From positions 600,412-664,411 of the forward strand of contig CANMMF010000002.1 of the NCBI GenBank assembly GCA_947498985.1: a stretch of DNA of 64,000 nucleotides. The letters run 5' to 3'. This document shows positions 34,406 to 44,241 of this stretch, piece after piece. The stretch's first letter is position 1. Each line of letters starts with the position of its first letter. A program made the position numbers and the translations under genes. Below the pieces are notes generated by a model. The model worked only from the letters and a program-made list of their open reading frames with translations, was not told the origin of the DNA and did not search any database. Origin of the DNA: an uncultured Paracoccaceae bacterium (GTDB lineage: Bacteria; Pseudomonadota; Alphaproteobacteria; Rhodobacterales; Rhodobacteraceae).

Positions 34406-34487
34406 CTCCAGTCAGACCCGGCCATGTCCGGTTTCCCGGCGTGAGACCGCTCAGTTCCAAGGGAGACGTTACCGTCGCTACGTAACC
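34406..34487 (-). promoter_or_regulatory. Structured leader of ornithine decarboxylase
   Basis: Reading toward the gene, three CCGG blocks (34439-34436, 34431-34428, 34421-34418) can pair in two exclusive ways: the first two around GAAA, or the last two around ACATGG, just before the GGAG site. A GTTAC/GTAAC dyad lies further up (34468-34486). Alphaproteobacterial ornithine decarboxylase genes are known to have a conserved speF leader; whether this matches it was not tested. Confidence 0.4.
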
Positions 34488-34647
34488 GCGTGGGTGTGTC
34501 ATTGCCCACCTCGACAGAGGCGCGTGCGTTGGCGTCTTGAGCGGGCATATGGGACAGACATCCGAGTCGATCAAGCGATTTCTGGTCGCGATTTGAAGAA
34601 AATCCGCGCGGGCCAAAGCCGTGGCAAAAAGGCCGCAATCACGCCGG

Positions 34648-34839
34648 TCAGCCGGAAGGGCGATGACAGCTTGCGGGGGGGTTGCCGCGCGCGCCCGTCA
34701 CCTCCGCTCCGCAATTCACACAGACCCAGCGGCTCTCGCCTGCGCCGGGGTATTCGCGCCATCGGCACGCGCGGGTGGCGCGGTTGGAAAAGACCGCGAC
34801 AAGCACAAAGGCGATGATCAGGCCGATAACGACGAACAT
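34648..34839 (-). CDS. Small membrane protein with C-terminal CxxC zinc-ribbon-like tail
   Basis: A 63-residue protein with one N-terminal membrane helix (residues 2-17), a basic SNRATRACRWREY segment and WVCVNCGAEVTG followed by another Cys (PPASCHRP). AAAGG lies 7 bases before the ATG, supporting translation. I have seen short roseobacter proteins of this build (helix, SNR-TR-CRWR, CxxCG). Function unknown. It probably follows the VOC gene in one transcript. Confidence 0.7.
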   Translation of the reverse strand: MFVVIGLIIAFVLVAVFSNRATRACRWREYPGAGESRWVCVNCGAEVTGARGNPPASCHRPSG

Positions 34840-34968
34840 GCCCGGCCTTTACAGCACTTCGGAGAACGGAGGCAACAGAGCGCCTTTGAGCCTGCAGGCG
34901 GGGGGCAGGCGCCCTGGATCTCGCCGGAAGGCTGGCCTGCGCGCAGGCCGCGCGCCAAACCTGACGCG

Positions 34969-35376
34969 CTACTCCGCAACCTCATGCACTTCGACCACAT
35001 TGCCATCCGGATCATAGAAGAAGATCTGCCGCCAGCCCGCGACGGCGGCGCTGTCCCAATCCGAATATGGCACGTTCTGCGCCTTCAGATGCGTCTTGAA
35101 CGCATCGAGGTCATCGGTGCGATACGCGATATGCCCTGTGGCCACCGGATTGACGATCTGGCCGGTGCGAAACCCGGCCAGCATGTCCTTTTCGGCGATA
35201 TGCGTCTGCACCGCCCCGTCAGTTACAAAGGCGACGTCACCGGCATAGCCCTTGGTCTTTTCCAGAACCGGCAGACCGTCGGTTTCCTCGTCAAGACCCA
35301 GCACGTCGCGGTAGAAACGGGTCATCTGCCCGACATTGTCGGTGGCCAGATTGATGTGGTGCAGTTTCAGCTTCAT
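34969..35376 (-). CDS. VOC-superfamily protein (glyoxalase/dioxygenase fold)
   Basis: A 135-residue protein with the paired beta-alpha-beta-beta-beta modules of the vicinal oxygen chelate fold: KLHHINLATDNVGQMTRFYR at the start and FFYDPDGNVVEVHEV at the end. His in LHHINL, His in TGHIAYR and Glu in VVEVHE are likely metal ligands. The ATG at 35376 has GGAG 5 bases upstream; the longer frame to 35448 is not needed. The substrate is unknown. Confidence 0.85.
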   Translation of the reverse strand: MKLKLHHINLATDNVGQMTRFYRDVLGLDEETDGLPVLEKTKGYAGDVAFVTDGAVQTHIAEKDMLAGFRTGQIVNPVATGHIAYRTDDLDAFKTHLKAQNVPYSDWDSAAVAGWRQIFFYDPDGNVVEVHEVAE

Positions 35377-35512
35377 TCCGGCTCCGCTTTGGCGCATCAA
35401 GGTAGGGTGTGTAATTCCAGACTGGCACGGAATTGCCACCCGAACCATTGTAACACATCCGTGAGTGCCTATATTTCATGTATACCATCGCATACAATTT
35501 CTGGATCAAGCC

Positions 35513-36253
35513 ATGTTCGACCCGTTTCTGACCGGGCCTTACGTCCCGTTTACCGTGGCCCTCGCCCTGCTCTTCGGCCTGCTCGCGCTGGAGCTGGTCT
35601 TTGCGGTTCTGGGCGGCACGCTGCTCGGCGCCGGGGGGGATGGGCTCGACGGGCCGGATCTGGATATCGACGCGCCGGATCTCGGCGATCTGGATCTCGA
35701 CATCGACTTTGACGGGATCGACATGGATGCCGCAGATCTCGAACTGCCCGGCTTCGAAGAGGTCGAGATGCCCGACGGCGCCGCCGCGTCCTCCGGCGGC
35801 ATCGCGGCCTGGCTCGGTTTTGGCAAGATGCCGGCGCTGATCTGGCTGGCCTCGGCGCTCTTTGCCTTCGGGGCCTCGGGCCTCGCGCTGCAAAGCATCG
35901 TCACCGGTCTTCTGGGCTTTGCCCTGCCAGCGGTGATTGCCATTGTTCCCGCAGCGGCAGGCGCGATCTGGTTCACCTCGCGCTTTGGCGCGCTCTTTGC
36001 CCGCATGCTGCCGAAATCCGAGACCCAGTCGCTGTCCGAGCGTCATCTGGGCCGCCGCACCGGCACCGTCACGCAGGGCACCGCCGCGCGCGGCCGCCCC
36101 GCCGAGGTCCGTGTCACCGATCGCTACGGCAACACCCATTACCTGCGCGCCGAACCGCTGCGCGACGGGTCTGAAATTCCACAGGGCAGCGAGGTCGTTG
36201 TTCTGCGCCACCGCCGGGATGGCGGCTATCTGCTGGTGCCCACCGGCGCCTGA
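35513..36253 (+). CDS. YqiJ-like inner membrane protein (NfeD/OB-fold)
   Basis: A 246-residue membrane protein: helix near residues 10-33, an Asp-rich periplasmic or cytoplasmic stretch with repeated DxDxDxPDLxDLDLD-type spacing (residues about 43-80), two or three helices between 100 and 160, and a C-terminal OB-fold segment (GRRTGTVTQGTAARGRPAEV). It pairs with the flotillin gene 24 bases downstream, the same order as yqiJ-yqiK of E. coli. Start at 35513 was chosen; an extension to 35465 is possible but lacks a ribosome site. Confidence 0.8.
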   Translation: MFDPFLTGPYVPFTVALALLFGLLALELVFAVLGGTLLGAGGDGLDGPDLDIDAPDLGDLDLDIDFDGIDMDAADLELPGFEEVEMPDGAAASSGGIAAWLGFGKMPALIWLASALFAFGASGLALQSIVTGLLGFALPAVIAIVPAAAGAIWFTSRFGALFARMLPKSETQSLSERHLGRRTGTVTQGTAARGRPAEVRVTDRYGNTHYLRAEPLRDGSEIPQGSEVVVLRHRRDGGYLLVPTGA

Positions 36254-36277
36254 GCTATTCGACGAAAGGAACTTTTC

Positions 36278-37984
36278 ATGGATCTTGTCACTCTCATCAC
36301 AATCGTTGTGGCCTTTCTGGTCTTTCTGCTGCTCATCGGCCTGGTTCTGGGGCGGCTCTACCGCCGCGCCACCCGCGAGGTGAGCCTGGTGCGGACCGGC
36401 GCCGGCGGCAAGAAGGTGATCATGGACGGCGGTGTGCTGGTCGTGCCTCTGCTGCACGAGGTGAGCCCGGTGAACATGAAGACGCTGCGGCTCGAGGTGA
36501 AGCGCGATGGCGATGCGGCACTGATCACCCAGGACCGCATGCGCGTCGATGTGGGGGTGGAGTTCTACGTCTCGGTCAACCCCACCGACGAGGGCATCGC
36601 GCGCGCCGCGCAGACGCTGGGCGACCGCACCTTTGATGTGGAGCAATTGCGCGAAATGATCGAGGGCAAGCTCATCGACGGCCTGCGCGCCGTGGCCGCG
36701 CAGATGACCATGGACAACCTGCATGAAAACCGTGCCGATTTTGTGCAGGAGGTGCAGAACGCCGTCTCCGAAGACCTTCTGAAAAACGGGTTGTCGCTGG
36801 AATCGGTCTCATTGACCGCGCTCGACCAGACCCCGTTCGAGGCGCTCGATGAAAACAACGCCTTCAACGCGGTCGGCATGCGCCGTCTGGCCGAGGTGAT
36901 TGCCGCCTCCAAGAAGGACCGCGCCAATATCGACGCCGAGGCCGAGGTCGAGGTGCGCCGCGCCGCCATGGAAGCCCAGCGCCAGAAATATGCCATCGAG
37001 CAGGATGAAGAGCAGGCGCAGATCGAACAGATCCAGCGGGTCGAGACGATGAAGGCCGCGCAGGAAGCTGAGATTGCCGCGCGGCGCGAGGATTCGATGC
37101 GCGAGACAGAGCGTGCACGTATTGCCCGCGAAGAGGCGATCCGCGCCGCCGACATCGCCCGCGAGCGCAAGATCCGCGAGGCCGAGATCAACAAGGAACG
37201 CGAGATCGAGGTCGCCGATCAGGAGCGCCAGATCATCATCCAGCAGAAATCCGAGGAAGAGAGCCGCGCCCGCGCCTCCGCCGATCTGGCCCGTGCCGAA
37301 GCCACCAAGGCGATGGAGGCGGTGATCACCGCCAAGGAAGTGGCCGAGGCCGAGCGGATCAAGCAGATCGCCCTGATCGAGGCCCAGCGGGAAGCCGAAC
37401 GCCTGGCCACCGCGGTGCGTCTGTCGGCCACGGCGGAAAAGGATGCCGCTCAGGACCGCGCCGATGCCAAGCGCGAAGAGGCGCAGGCCGAGGCCGACGC
37501 CATCACCATCCGGGCCGAAGCCAAACGCAAGGATATGCTCGCCGAGGCCGAAGGCACACGTGCGATCACCGACGCCGAAAACGCGCTCTCGGATGCGCTG
37601 ATCGCGATGAAGGTCGATCTGGCGCGGCTCGACGCAATGCCGAAAGTGCTCGCCGAAGCGGTCAAACCCGCCGAAAAGATCGAGTCCATCCGCATTCACC
37701 AGGTCTCCGGCCTCGGCGGCGGGACGATGGGCAACGGTGTCATGGCCGCCGATGGCGACAAGCCGGTGGTCAATCAGGCACTCGATTCGATCATGGGCAT
37801 GGCGGTCCAGATGCCGGCCCTGCGCAAGCTCGGCGACGAGCTGGGCCTCTCGATGGAGGGCGGCATTGCCGGTCTGACGCAGGGAATCACCGGCGCATCG
37901 CCGGAAAGCCCCGCCCTGCCGGACGCCGAACCCGCGGCCCCCGCTCTGGAAAAACCGGACAGCGGTGCAAAAAACACCCATTGA
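36278..37984 (+). CDS. Flotillin-like protein YqiK
   Basis: A 568-residue SPFH/flotillin protein organising membrane microdomains. It has an N-terminal membrane helix (residues 5-28), an SPFH domain to about residue 190, and a long charged coiled coil (about 200-450) rich in Glu-Ala-Glu and Arg repeats, then a Gly-rich flexible tail. AAAGGAA lies 9 bases before the ATG. It follows the YqiJ-like gene, which supplies the matching NfeD-type partner. A dispersed repeat follows its stop. Confidence 0.92.
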   Translation: MDLVTLITIVVAFLVFLLLIGLVLGRLYRRATREVSLVRTGAGGKKVIMDGGVLVVPLLHEVSPVNMKTLRLEVKRDGDAALITQDRMRVDVGVEFYVSVNPTDEGIARAAQTLGDRTFDVEQLREMIEGKLIDGLRAVAAQMTMDNLHENRADFVQEVQNAVSEDLLKNGLSLESVSLTALDQTPFEALDENNAFNAVGMRRLAEVIAASKKDRANIDAEAEVEVRRAAMEAQRQKYAIEQDEEQAQIEQIQRVETMKAAQEAEIAARREDSMRETERARIAREEAIRAADIARERKIREAEINKEREIEVADQERQIIIQQKSEEESRARASADLARAEATKAMEAVITAKEVAEAERIKQIALIEAQREAERLATAVRLSATAEKDAAQDRADAKREEAQAEADAITIRAEAKRKDMLAEAEGTRAITDAENALSDALIAMKVDLARLDAMPKVLAEAVKPAEKIESIRIHQVSGLGGGTMGNGVMAADGDKPVVNQALDSIMGMAVQMPALRKLGDELGLSMEGGIAGLTQGITGASPESPALPDAEPAAPALEKPDSGAKNTH

Positions 37985-38024
37985 GGATCTGGCGCAACCG
38001 GTATCATACAGCACCACGCCCATG

Positions 38025-38109
38025 GTTTCTTCGGGCCTGAAATATCCCGGAGGGGGTCCGGGGGAGGCAGCGCCTCCCCCGGCTGGTCGGATCGCCGCAG
38101 GCGATCCGA
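38025..38109 (-). repeat. Dispersed intergenic repeat, copy D
   Basis: TTCTTCGGGCCTGAAATATC and CCGGAGGGGGTCC, then a GGGGGAGGCAGCGCCTCCCCC hairpin region and CGGATCGCC/GGCGATCCG. It is the closest match to copy B, and like it lies between convergent genes (yqiK and the extensin-like gene), where its hairpins may end both transcripts. Confidence 0.75.
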
Positions 38110-38130
38110 AACCTCAGCCCGAAGCCCGCG

Positions 38131-38811
38131 TTACCGGCAGTAGGAACCGCTCCGGTGCTGTGCCACGTCGAAATGAAAGTGGTCCTGGTGGTGCCGGTCC
38201 GCCTTGGGGCCCAGCACGGTTCCGAACGGCCCGCAGGCCGCCGCGTGCATCGCTTTGAGCTTGTCGCCGCTCTTGCCGCGCCAGCCCTTCAGCAGCGTGA
38301 TCTCGCTGCCATCGGCCATCCGGAACGCCGAGATGTCGATCGCGCGGCCCTTGCCATGTTCGCTGATCCGCGCGCCGGGCTGGTGATTGCGGGTCCGGCA
38401 GGCGTAATGCGCGGCCACTTTCAGCTCCACCAGACCGCCGCCGGTCTTGGCCAGCGTCGGTTTTGCGCTGCCGACAACCCATTCCCGCAGCGCCTGCGCG
38501 GTGGCGCATTCCACCAGCGCTTTCTGGCTCAGCCGTACACCCGCCACCGATTGCACGCTCACCGCCTGGCCGATGCCGCAGACCCCCGGCCCGTCGACCG
38601 GTCCGACCACTTCGCCCACCAGCAACGGGTCGCCACACAGGCCGCCGCCCGGCACCGATGTCATCTTTTCGTCCGAGGACGTGGCGAAAGCCCGTTTGAG
38701 AAAACCGCCCACTCCTGCAAGATCGCGATCCCCCGAAGGCGCGCGCTCGGTCCGCGCGCCGCAGGCCGCAAGCGTCAGAACCAGACATCCAAGCATCAAG
38801 AAACGTGTCAC
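38131..38811 (-). CDS. Extensin-like lipoprotein (peptidase M15-type fold)
   Basis: A 226-residue protein with a lipoprotein signal (lipobox LTLAAC, Cys about residue 17). The C-terminal extensin-like domain shows ARISEHGKGRAIDISAF and HHQDHFHFD, the His/Asp pattern of the zinc D,D-peptidase fold, and four or more Cys (CGDP, GVCGI, ECAT, HYACRT). It probably acts on peptidoglycan or the outer envelope. Start overlaps the prephenate dehydrogenase stop by 4 bases. Confidence 0.87.
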   Translation of the reverse strand: MTRFLMLGCLVLTLAACGARTERAPSGDRDLAGVGGFLKRAFATSSDEKMTSVPGGGLCGDPLLVGEVVGPVDGPGVCGIGQAVSVQSVAGVRLSQKALVECATAQALREWVVGSAKPTLAKTGGGLVELKVAAHYACRTRNHQPGARISEHGKGRAIDISAFRMADGSEITLLKGWRGKSGDKLKAMHAAACGPFGTVLGPKADRHHQDHFHFDVAQHRSGSYCR

Positions 38812-39728
38812 CGATCCACCTTCACACGACCAAAATCCGGAGCATCAGTATCCTGACCTGCCTCCAGAATGCCACGCCGGATGGCGCGGGTATGGGTGAA
38901 ATAGGCGTGAAGCTGCTCACCGTCGCCGGTGCGGATCGCCCGCTGCAGAGCGAAAAGCTCTTCTGTAAACCGCCCCAGGATCTCCAGCGTCGCGTCCTTG
39001 TTTGTCAGGAACACGTCCCGCCACATGGTCGGATCGCTGGCCGCGATGCGGGTGAAATCGCGAAATCCCGCCGCCGAATACTTGATCACCTCGCTGTCGG
39101 TCACCCGGCGCAGATCATCCGCCACGCCGACCATCGTATAGGCAATGAGATGCGGGCAATGCGACGTCACCGCCAGCACCAGATCATGGTGATCGGCATC
39201 CATCACATCCACGTTCGAGCCAAGCGCCCGCCAGAAGCCCGCCAGCCGGTCGACCTCCACCGGATCGCTGCCCTCCACCGGCACCAGCAGACACCAGCGA
39301 TTGTCGAACAGCGTGGCAAAGCCGGATTCGGGCCCAGAGTGTTCGGTCCCGGCCAGCGGATGCCCGGGGATGAAATGCACCCCTTGGGGCAGATGCGGCG
39401 AAACGCTGTCGATCACATGCCGCTTGACGGAGCCCACATCGGTCACAACGCAGCCCGGTCTGAGATGCGGAGCCATTTCTCTGGCGAGCGCCGCCATCGC
39501 CCCCACCGGCACCGCCAGCACCACCAGATCGGCCCCCTCGACCGCCTCCGCCACGCTGCCGCAGACCGTATCGCAGAGCCCGATGCGCCGTGCGGTGTCG
39601 CGCGTGGCCTCTGAGCGCGCATAACCCGTGACGTGATCGGCCAGACCGCGCCGCCGCATCGCCCAGAACATCGAGGACGCGATCAGCCCCAGACCGATCA
39701 GCGCAACCCGGCCGTAGACCACGGTCAT
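38808..39728 (-). CDS. Prephenate/arogenate dehydrogenase
   Basis: A 306-residue NAD(P)-dependent enzyme of tyrosine synthesis. The N-terminal Rossmann motif is [20 protein letters not shown], followed by [29 protein letters not shown] (split here as [12 protein letters not shown]) and [13 protein letters not shown], the conserved prephenate-binding features. It overlaps the aminotransferase gene by 4 bases upstream and the extensin-like gene by 4 bases downstream, forming a coupled trio. Confidence 0.92.
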   Translation of the reverse strand: MTVVYGRVALIGLGLIASSMFWAMRRRGLADHVTGYARSEATRDTARRIGLCDTVCGSVAEAVEGADLVVLAVPVGAMAALAREMAPHLRPGCVVTDVGSVKRHVIDSVSPHLPQGVHFIPGHPLAGTEHSGPESGFATLFDNRWCLLVPVEGSDPVEVDRLAGFWRALGSNVDVMDADHHDLVLAVTSHCPHLIAYTMVGVADDLRRVTDSEVIKYSAAGFRDFTRIAASDPTMWRDVFLTNKDATLEILGRFTEELFALQRAIRTGDGEQLHAYFTHTRAIRRGILEAGQDTDAPDFGRVKVDR

Positions 39729-40810
39729 CGCTCACCCGCCTTGAAAAGCCCGATATTATGGGCCACGCGACGGCAGGAGGGCTCGTCGCCCACGGTGATC
39801 CGCAAGCCATGCGGCAGGCCGTAGCTGGTGACCCGGCGCACGATCAGCCCCTGTTTCTGCAAAAACAGATCGCAGGCCTCGGCCTCGTCCTGACTGCCGA
39901 ACCGCGCCAGCACGAAGTTCGCGGTCGAGGTGTCGCAAGGCACCCCGTGTTCAGCCAGAGCGTCCGAGAGCCACGCCCGCAGGCGGGTGTTCTCGGCCCG
40001 GCATTTTTCCACATACGCCGTGTCGCGGATCGCCGCTTCCGCCGCCGCAAGCGCCGGGGCCGAAAGGTTGAACGGCCCGCGGATACGTCCCAGCACGTCG
40101 ATGACCTCGGGCGTGCCGTAACCCCAGCCGACACGCATGCCGCCCAGCCCGTAAAGCTTGGAAAACGTGCGCGTCACAAACACGTTGTCGCGCACATGCA
40201 CCAGCCGCGCGCCGCCGTCGTAGCCCTCGACATATTCCGCATACGCGCCATCCAGCACCAGCAGGGCCTGCTCCGGCAGGCCTTCGGCCAGCCGCTCGAC
40301 CTCGGCCATGCCGATCATCGTGCCGGTGGGGTTGTTTGGGTTGGCGATGAAGACCAGCTTCGTGCGCTCTGTACAGGCCTCGAGGATCGCGTCCACATCC
40401 GTCACCCGCTCGCGTTCGCGCACCTCGACGGGGGTCGCACCGGCGCCCAGCGCCCCGATGCGGTAGATCGCAAACCCGTGCTCGGTATGGATCACCTCAT
40501 CCCCCGGCCCGGCATAGGCCTGGCAGAGCAGGTGCAGGATCTCGTCGCTGCCAACCCCGCAGATGATCCGGTCGGCCTTCAGGTCGTGCACATCGGCAAT
40601 GGCCGCGCGCAAGGCGGCGTGGTCCGTCGCAGGGTAGCGATGCAGCTCGTGCAGCGTGCGCTTGACCGCCTCCTGCGCTGCCGGGCTCGGCCCGAACGGG
40701 TTCTCGTTCGAGCTGAGCTTGGTGACATTGCTCACACCCTCGATATGCGATTTGCCGCCGACATATGGCGCGATGTCCAGGATACCCGGCTGCGGTTCGA
40801 TCTTGCTCAT
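39725..40810 (-). CDS. hisC: Histidinol-phosphate/aromatic aminotransferase
   Basis: A 361-residue class I/II PLP aminotransferase. [22 protein letters not shown] and the PLP Lys in [16 protein letters not shown] identify the HisC family. Coupling to prephenate dehydrogenase suggests it serves phenylalanine/tyrosine synthesis as well as histidine. The ATG at 40810 begins the gene set. Substrate range cannot be told from sequence. Confidence 0.92.
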   Translation of the reverse strand: MSKIEPQPGILDIAPYVGGKSHIEGVSNVTKLSSNENPFGPSPAAQEAVKRTLHELHRYPATDHAALRAAIADVHDLKADRIICGVGSDEILHLLCQAYAGPGDEVIHTEHGFAIYRIGALGAGATPVEVRERERVTDVDAILEACTERTKLVFIANPNNPTGTMIGMAEVERLAEGLPEQALLVLDGAYAEYVEGYDGGARLVHVRDNVFVTRTFSKLYGLGGMRVGWGYGTPEVIDVLGRIRGPFNLSAPALAAAEAAIRDTAYVEKCRAENTRLRAWLSDALAEHGVPCDTSTANFVLARFGSQDEAEACDLFLQKQGLIVRRVTSYGLPHGLRITVGDEPSCRRVAHNIGLFKAGER

Positions 40811-41131
40811 GCGGTTCCTCCGTCGATCCCGTGCTTACAGGCCCGGTCAGGGCAAGAAAAGCGCAAGATTGCCGCGACATGCGTGCGTCGTTCGAGCCGC
40901 TGTGATGGACCGGCCCGACGGATCATCGCGCGCGGATATCCCGGTCCTTGATGCTCAAGCGCCGTCACAGCGATGTGCCTCACCACCCCCACGCCAAACC
41001 GGCCACACAGGTCGGGCGCGGGGCATGGCCCACCGCCAGCATCAGGCGCGTCGTTCGAGGCAATGCGTCGCCTCGCCACTTGCGGAATAAAAGCGCGCGG
41101 AAGCGCTCCTTTGGATCCCCCCTGCCCGGGC
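40811..41131. other. Gap between hisC and homospermidine synthase
   Basis: A 321-base gap. It has the hisC promoter side near 40811-40950 and the homospermidine synthase terminator at 41086. GCGTCGTTCGAG occurs twice (40885 and 41048). No convincing gene or RNA is seen. Confidence 0.5.
41086..41107 (-). terminator. Terminator of homospermidine synthase gene
   Basis: On the minus strand AGCGC and GCGCT form a 5-bp stem with a 6-base loop, followed by TTTTATT. It lies about 25 bases after the stop codon. Confidence 0.6.
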
Positions 41132-42550
41132 TCACGTCGCCAGCACGTTGCGAAAGGCCCAGGGCTCGTTTTCGTCGATATCTTCGGGGAAATGCTCCCA
41201 CCGGTCCTGCAGCGGTGTCCAGTCGGTGTAATGCGCCTCCACCGGGCCAAGATACGGCTTTTGCACCTCAAGGCAGCGCGCGTGGTCCATCTCGTCGGTC
41301 TCGACAATGCCCGCGCCGGGATTCTCCAGCGCCCAGACCATGCCCGCCAGCACCGCAGAGCTGACCTGAAGACCGGTGGCATTCTGGTACGGCGCCAGCC
41401 CGCGCGTCTCGTCGTTCGACAGCCGCGAGCCGAACCAGAGCGCGTTTTTCGCGTGCCCGTAAAGCAGCACCCCCAGCTCGTCGATGCCTTCGACGATCTC
41501 GTCCACATCGAGAATCTCGTGCACCTCCTGCTGCTTGCCGGAGCCGAACATCTCGTGCAGCGACAGCACCGCGTCATCGGACGGGTGATAGGCATAGTGG
41601 CAGGTCGGGCGGTAGTCGGGCGCCGCGCCGTCACCCACGGTGAAGTAATCCGCGATCGACACCGCTTCGTTATGGGTCACGAGGAATCCGAATTGCGGCC
41701 CTGGCGTCGGGCACCATGTGTGCACGCGGGTGATCGCCCCGGGCCGCTCCAGCCAGATCGCCGCCTGGCAGCCGTCTTCATGACGATGCCCGTTCTCGGG
41801 AAACCACGGCTCATGTGTGCCCCAGCCCAGCTCCGCAGGCTGGAACCCTTCGGAGATGAACCCCTCCACCGACCAGGTGTTCACAAAGACGCCGCGCGGC
41901 TTCGGCTTGCGCCGGGCTTGTGTATCACGCTCGGCGATATGCACGCCTTTCACACCCAGATCGCGCATCAGCCCCGCCCAGCCGTCGCGATCCCCGGGCG
42001 CGGCAACCTCCTGCCCGGTATCGCGCGCCAGCGTCAGCAGCGCCTCCTTGACGAACCAGCTGACCATGCCGGGATTGGCGCCGCAGCAGCTTACCGCCGT
42101 GGTCCCGCCGGGATTGGCGGCCTTTTCGTCACGCACCTTCTGACGCAGCGCGTAATTGGTGCGCTCGGCGTTATCGGTGGTGTCGAAGTAAAAGCCCTTC
42201 CAGGGCTCCACCACCGTATCGATATAGGGCACGCCGATCTCGCGGCAGAAGCGCATGAGATCCAGCGACGAGGTGTCGACGCTCAGGTTCACGCAAAACC
42301 CGCCATCCTTGAAAAGATCGCCCAGCACCTCGCGGTAATTCTCGGGGGTGAGCGCGACCTGCAGATGGTTGAGCTTGTGCTGCCTGAGGAAATTGGCCTG
42401 TCCGGCGTCCGGCTCGATCACCGTGAGCCGGTCCGCGTCATATTCGAAATGACGCTCGATCAGCGGCCATGTGCCTTTGCCGATGGAGCCGAAACCGATG
42501 ATGACGACGGCTCCGTCGATGCGACCGTAAACGGGGTGATCCTTGGCCAT
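41132..42550 (-). CDS. hss: Homospermidine synthase
   Basis: A 472-residue NAD-dependent enzyme joining two putrescine-derived units into sym-homospermidine. The N-terminal Rossmann motif is VVIIGFGSIGKGTWPLIERH, and VSCCGANPGMVSWFVKEALL and DTVVEPWKGFYFD are typical. The ATG at 42550 has GAGGAGAG upstream; the extension to 42610 is not supported. Size agrees with the family (about 470-480). Together with the ornithine decarboxylase at 33224 it gives the main alphaproteobacterial polyamine route. Confidence 0.94.
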   Translation of the reverse strand: MAKDHPVYGRIDGAVVIIGFGSIGKGTWPLIERHFEYDADRLTVIEPDAGQANFLRQHKLNHLQVALTPENYREVLGDLFKDGGFCVNLSVDTSSLDLMRFCREIGVPYIDTVVEPWKGFYFDTTDNAERTNYALRQKVRDEKAANPGGTTAVSCCGANPGMVSWFVKEALLTLARDTGQEVAAPGDRDGWAGLMRDLGVKGVHIAERDTQARRKPKPRGVFVNTWSVEGFISEGFQPAELGWGTHEPWFPENGHRHEDGCQAAIWLERPGAITRVHTWCPTPGPQFGFLVTHNEAVSIADYFTVGDGAAPDYRPTCHYAYHPSDDAVLSLHEMFGSGKQQEVHEILDVDEIVEGIDELGVLLYGHAKNALWFGSRLSNDETRGLAPYQNATGLQVSSAVLAGMVWALENPGAGIVETDEMDHARCLEVQKPYLGPVEAHYTDWTPLQDRWEHFPEDIDENEPWAFRNVLAT

Positions 42551-42651
42551 GACGCTCTCCTCAGGTGACGCAACTCGTGACGCGGCGCATAAGCGCGAAT
42601 CGCGGCGCATGCAATTGCCGGGCGCGAGGGCCCGGGACGGCGTGCTGCGGG

Positions 42652-44241
42652 TCAGAGCGTCGGTGCCGCGGCCCCCGTCATCTGCACATTCACGCAGGCC
42701 GGCAGACCGGAGGCCACGGCCCCGGTCAACGCGGCGTCGAGATCCCCGGCCCGCGTCACATGCACGCCGAAGCCACCCATCGCCGCGACGGCCAGATCGT
42801 ATCGCGCGTCGCTGAGTGTGCAGGCATGGGTGCGGTCCGCGCCAAACGCCGCCTGCTGGATCAGATGTTCGGCGTTCCAGCGCCCGTCATTGCCGATCAC
42901 CGCGACGAAGGGCAGCCCGGCGCGCATGGCAGTTTCGAACTCCGCCAGGTGAAACCCGACCGTGCCGTCACCCATCAGCGCAAACACCGTGGCCGAGGGT
43001 CGCGCGGCGCGCGCCCCGATCGCGTAGCAGAGTCCGCCACCGATGGCGCCGGACACCCCGTTGATGATCTGTGACGGCGCTCGGCAGCAGGCCTGAGCCC
43101 ATTGCCCGAACTCACCCCCGTCGCAGATCAGCAGCGGCTCCGGCACGGCATCGAGCGCTTTCTGCACCGCCGCACAGAGCCGTTGTGGCCCGATCCCCTC
43201 ACCGGGCTCGGCATGACGCACCCGGCGCGCGACAAGCGCATCTGCCCGGGCCAGCCAGACCGCGCGCGCGGGGGCGTCACCTGCGTCCATCACCCTCTCC
43301 GCCACCCGCCGCGCCTCCGCGTCGAAAGCGCCGTGCAACCGGGTGCCAAGCTGGCGCGCGGCGCGGTCGCATTCTGCCGCTTCGGGCGAGACCACATGCC
43401 AAACGGCGCCGGACCAGAGATCCGGCGCTCCAAATCCCAGCGTGAAATCGACGGGCTTGCCCAGCGCGATCACGCAATCGGCCTCCGCGGCAAGCGTCTT
43501 CCACGCGCCAAGCCGGGGATCGTTCAGCCCGCGCGGGCTCTGCAGGCACAGGACCGGCGCGGAGGTGACCGCCTGCAGGCGGTCCCGCAGGCCCGGCGCG
43601 CGGGTGTCCGACAGCTCCGGACCCAGCAGAATCAAGGGGCGCGCGGCGGCGGCCAGCGCATTCTGCAGCGCCGAGATATCCGGCAACGCCGCAGTTTCCG
43701 CTGGGGCTGCGACAGGCCGCGCCGCCGCGCGTGACTTCAGGACATCGTCGGGCAGCGACAAATGCACCGGGCCGGGTGTGCCGCTGCGCGCGATCCGCAA
43801 AAGCTCTGTCACGCGGGCCGGAACGTCACCCGCCTCCATCACCCGGACCGACGCCTTGGTCAATGCGCGGGTGAGCCCCGTCTGGTCCATCTCCTGAAAG
43901 GCGCCGTGGCCATCCGCGGCGACCGGGCTGTCGCCGGAGAGCAGCAACAGAGGCGTCTGCGAGGCCTGCGCCGTCATCAGCGGTGCCAGCGCGTTGGCCA
44001 GCCCCGCCCCCGCGGTCACCAGCGCCACGCCGGTTTCGCCGGTCAACTGCGCATGGGCTTCGGCCATGTAGCCGCAGGCCGCTTCGTGGCGGCAGTGCAG
44101 CAATGGCATTTCCGCATCAAGGCAGGCATCGAAGACCGACATGATCTGGTTGCCCGACAGCGCATAGATGCGGGACACACCCTCTGCCTTGAGGCAGCGG
44201 ACCAGATGATCGGCGCCGCGCGGGGCCGTGGCGTCAGCCAT
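42652..44241 (-). CDS. Acetolactate synthase-like TPP-dependent enzyme
   Basis: A 529-residue thiamine-diphosphate enzyme with the three-domain acetohydroxyacid synthase layout. The catalytic Glu is in HCRHEAACGYMAEAHA, and the ThDP/Mg motif runs from GDGTVGFHLAEFETAMR to IGNDGRW. It is a generic member, not a close match to IlvB, oxalyl-CoA decarboxylase or Xsc. It starts 8 bases inside the upstream sulfite-oxidase-fold gene, so both are translated together. Likely reaction: decarboxylation or C-C/C-S cleavage of a 2-oxo acid, by inference only. Confidence 0.82.
   Translation of the reverse strand: MADATAPRGADHLVRCLKAEGVSRIYALSGNQIMSVFDACLDAEMPLLHCRHEAACGYMAEAHAQLTGETGVALVTAGAGLANALAPLMTAQASQTPLLLLSGDSPVAADGHGAFQEMDQTGLTRALTKASVRVMEAGDVPARVTELLRIARSGTPGPVHLSLPDDVLKSRAAARPVAAPAETAALPDISALQNALAAAARPLILLGPELSDTRAPGLRDRLQAVTSAPVLCLQSPRGLNDPRLGAWKTLAAEADCVIALGKPVDFTLGFGAPDLWSGAVWHVVSPEAAECDRAARQLGTRLHGAFDAEARRVAERVMDAGDAPARAVWLARADALVARRVRHAEPGEGIGPQRLCAAVQKALDAVPEPLLICDGGEFGQWAQACCRAPSQIINGVSGAIGGGLCYAIGARAARPSATVFALMGDGTVGFHLAEFETAMRAGLPFVAVIGNDGRWNAEHLIQQAAFGADRTHACTLSDARYDLAVAAMGGFGVHVTRAGDLDAALTGAVASGLPACVNVQMTGAAAPTL

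Noticed and set aside
34934..34949. Palindrome GGCCTGCGCGCAGGCC as terminator of the VOC gene
   Set aside because: It is a perfect dyad but has no T tract in either direction, and GC-rich palindromes of this size are frequent here.
40885..41059. Two GCGTCGTTCGAG copies as a regulatory direct repeat
   Set aside because: Only two 12-base copies 163 bases apart in high-GC sequence, without promoter context; too weak.
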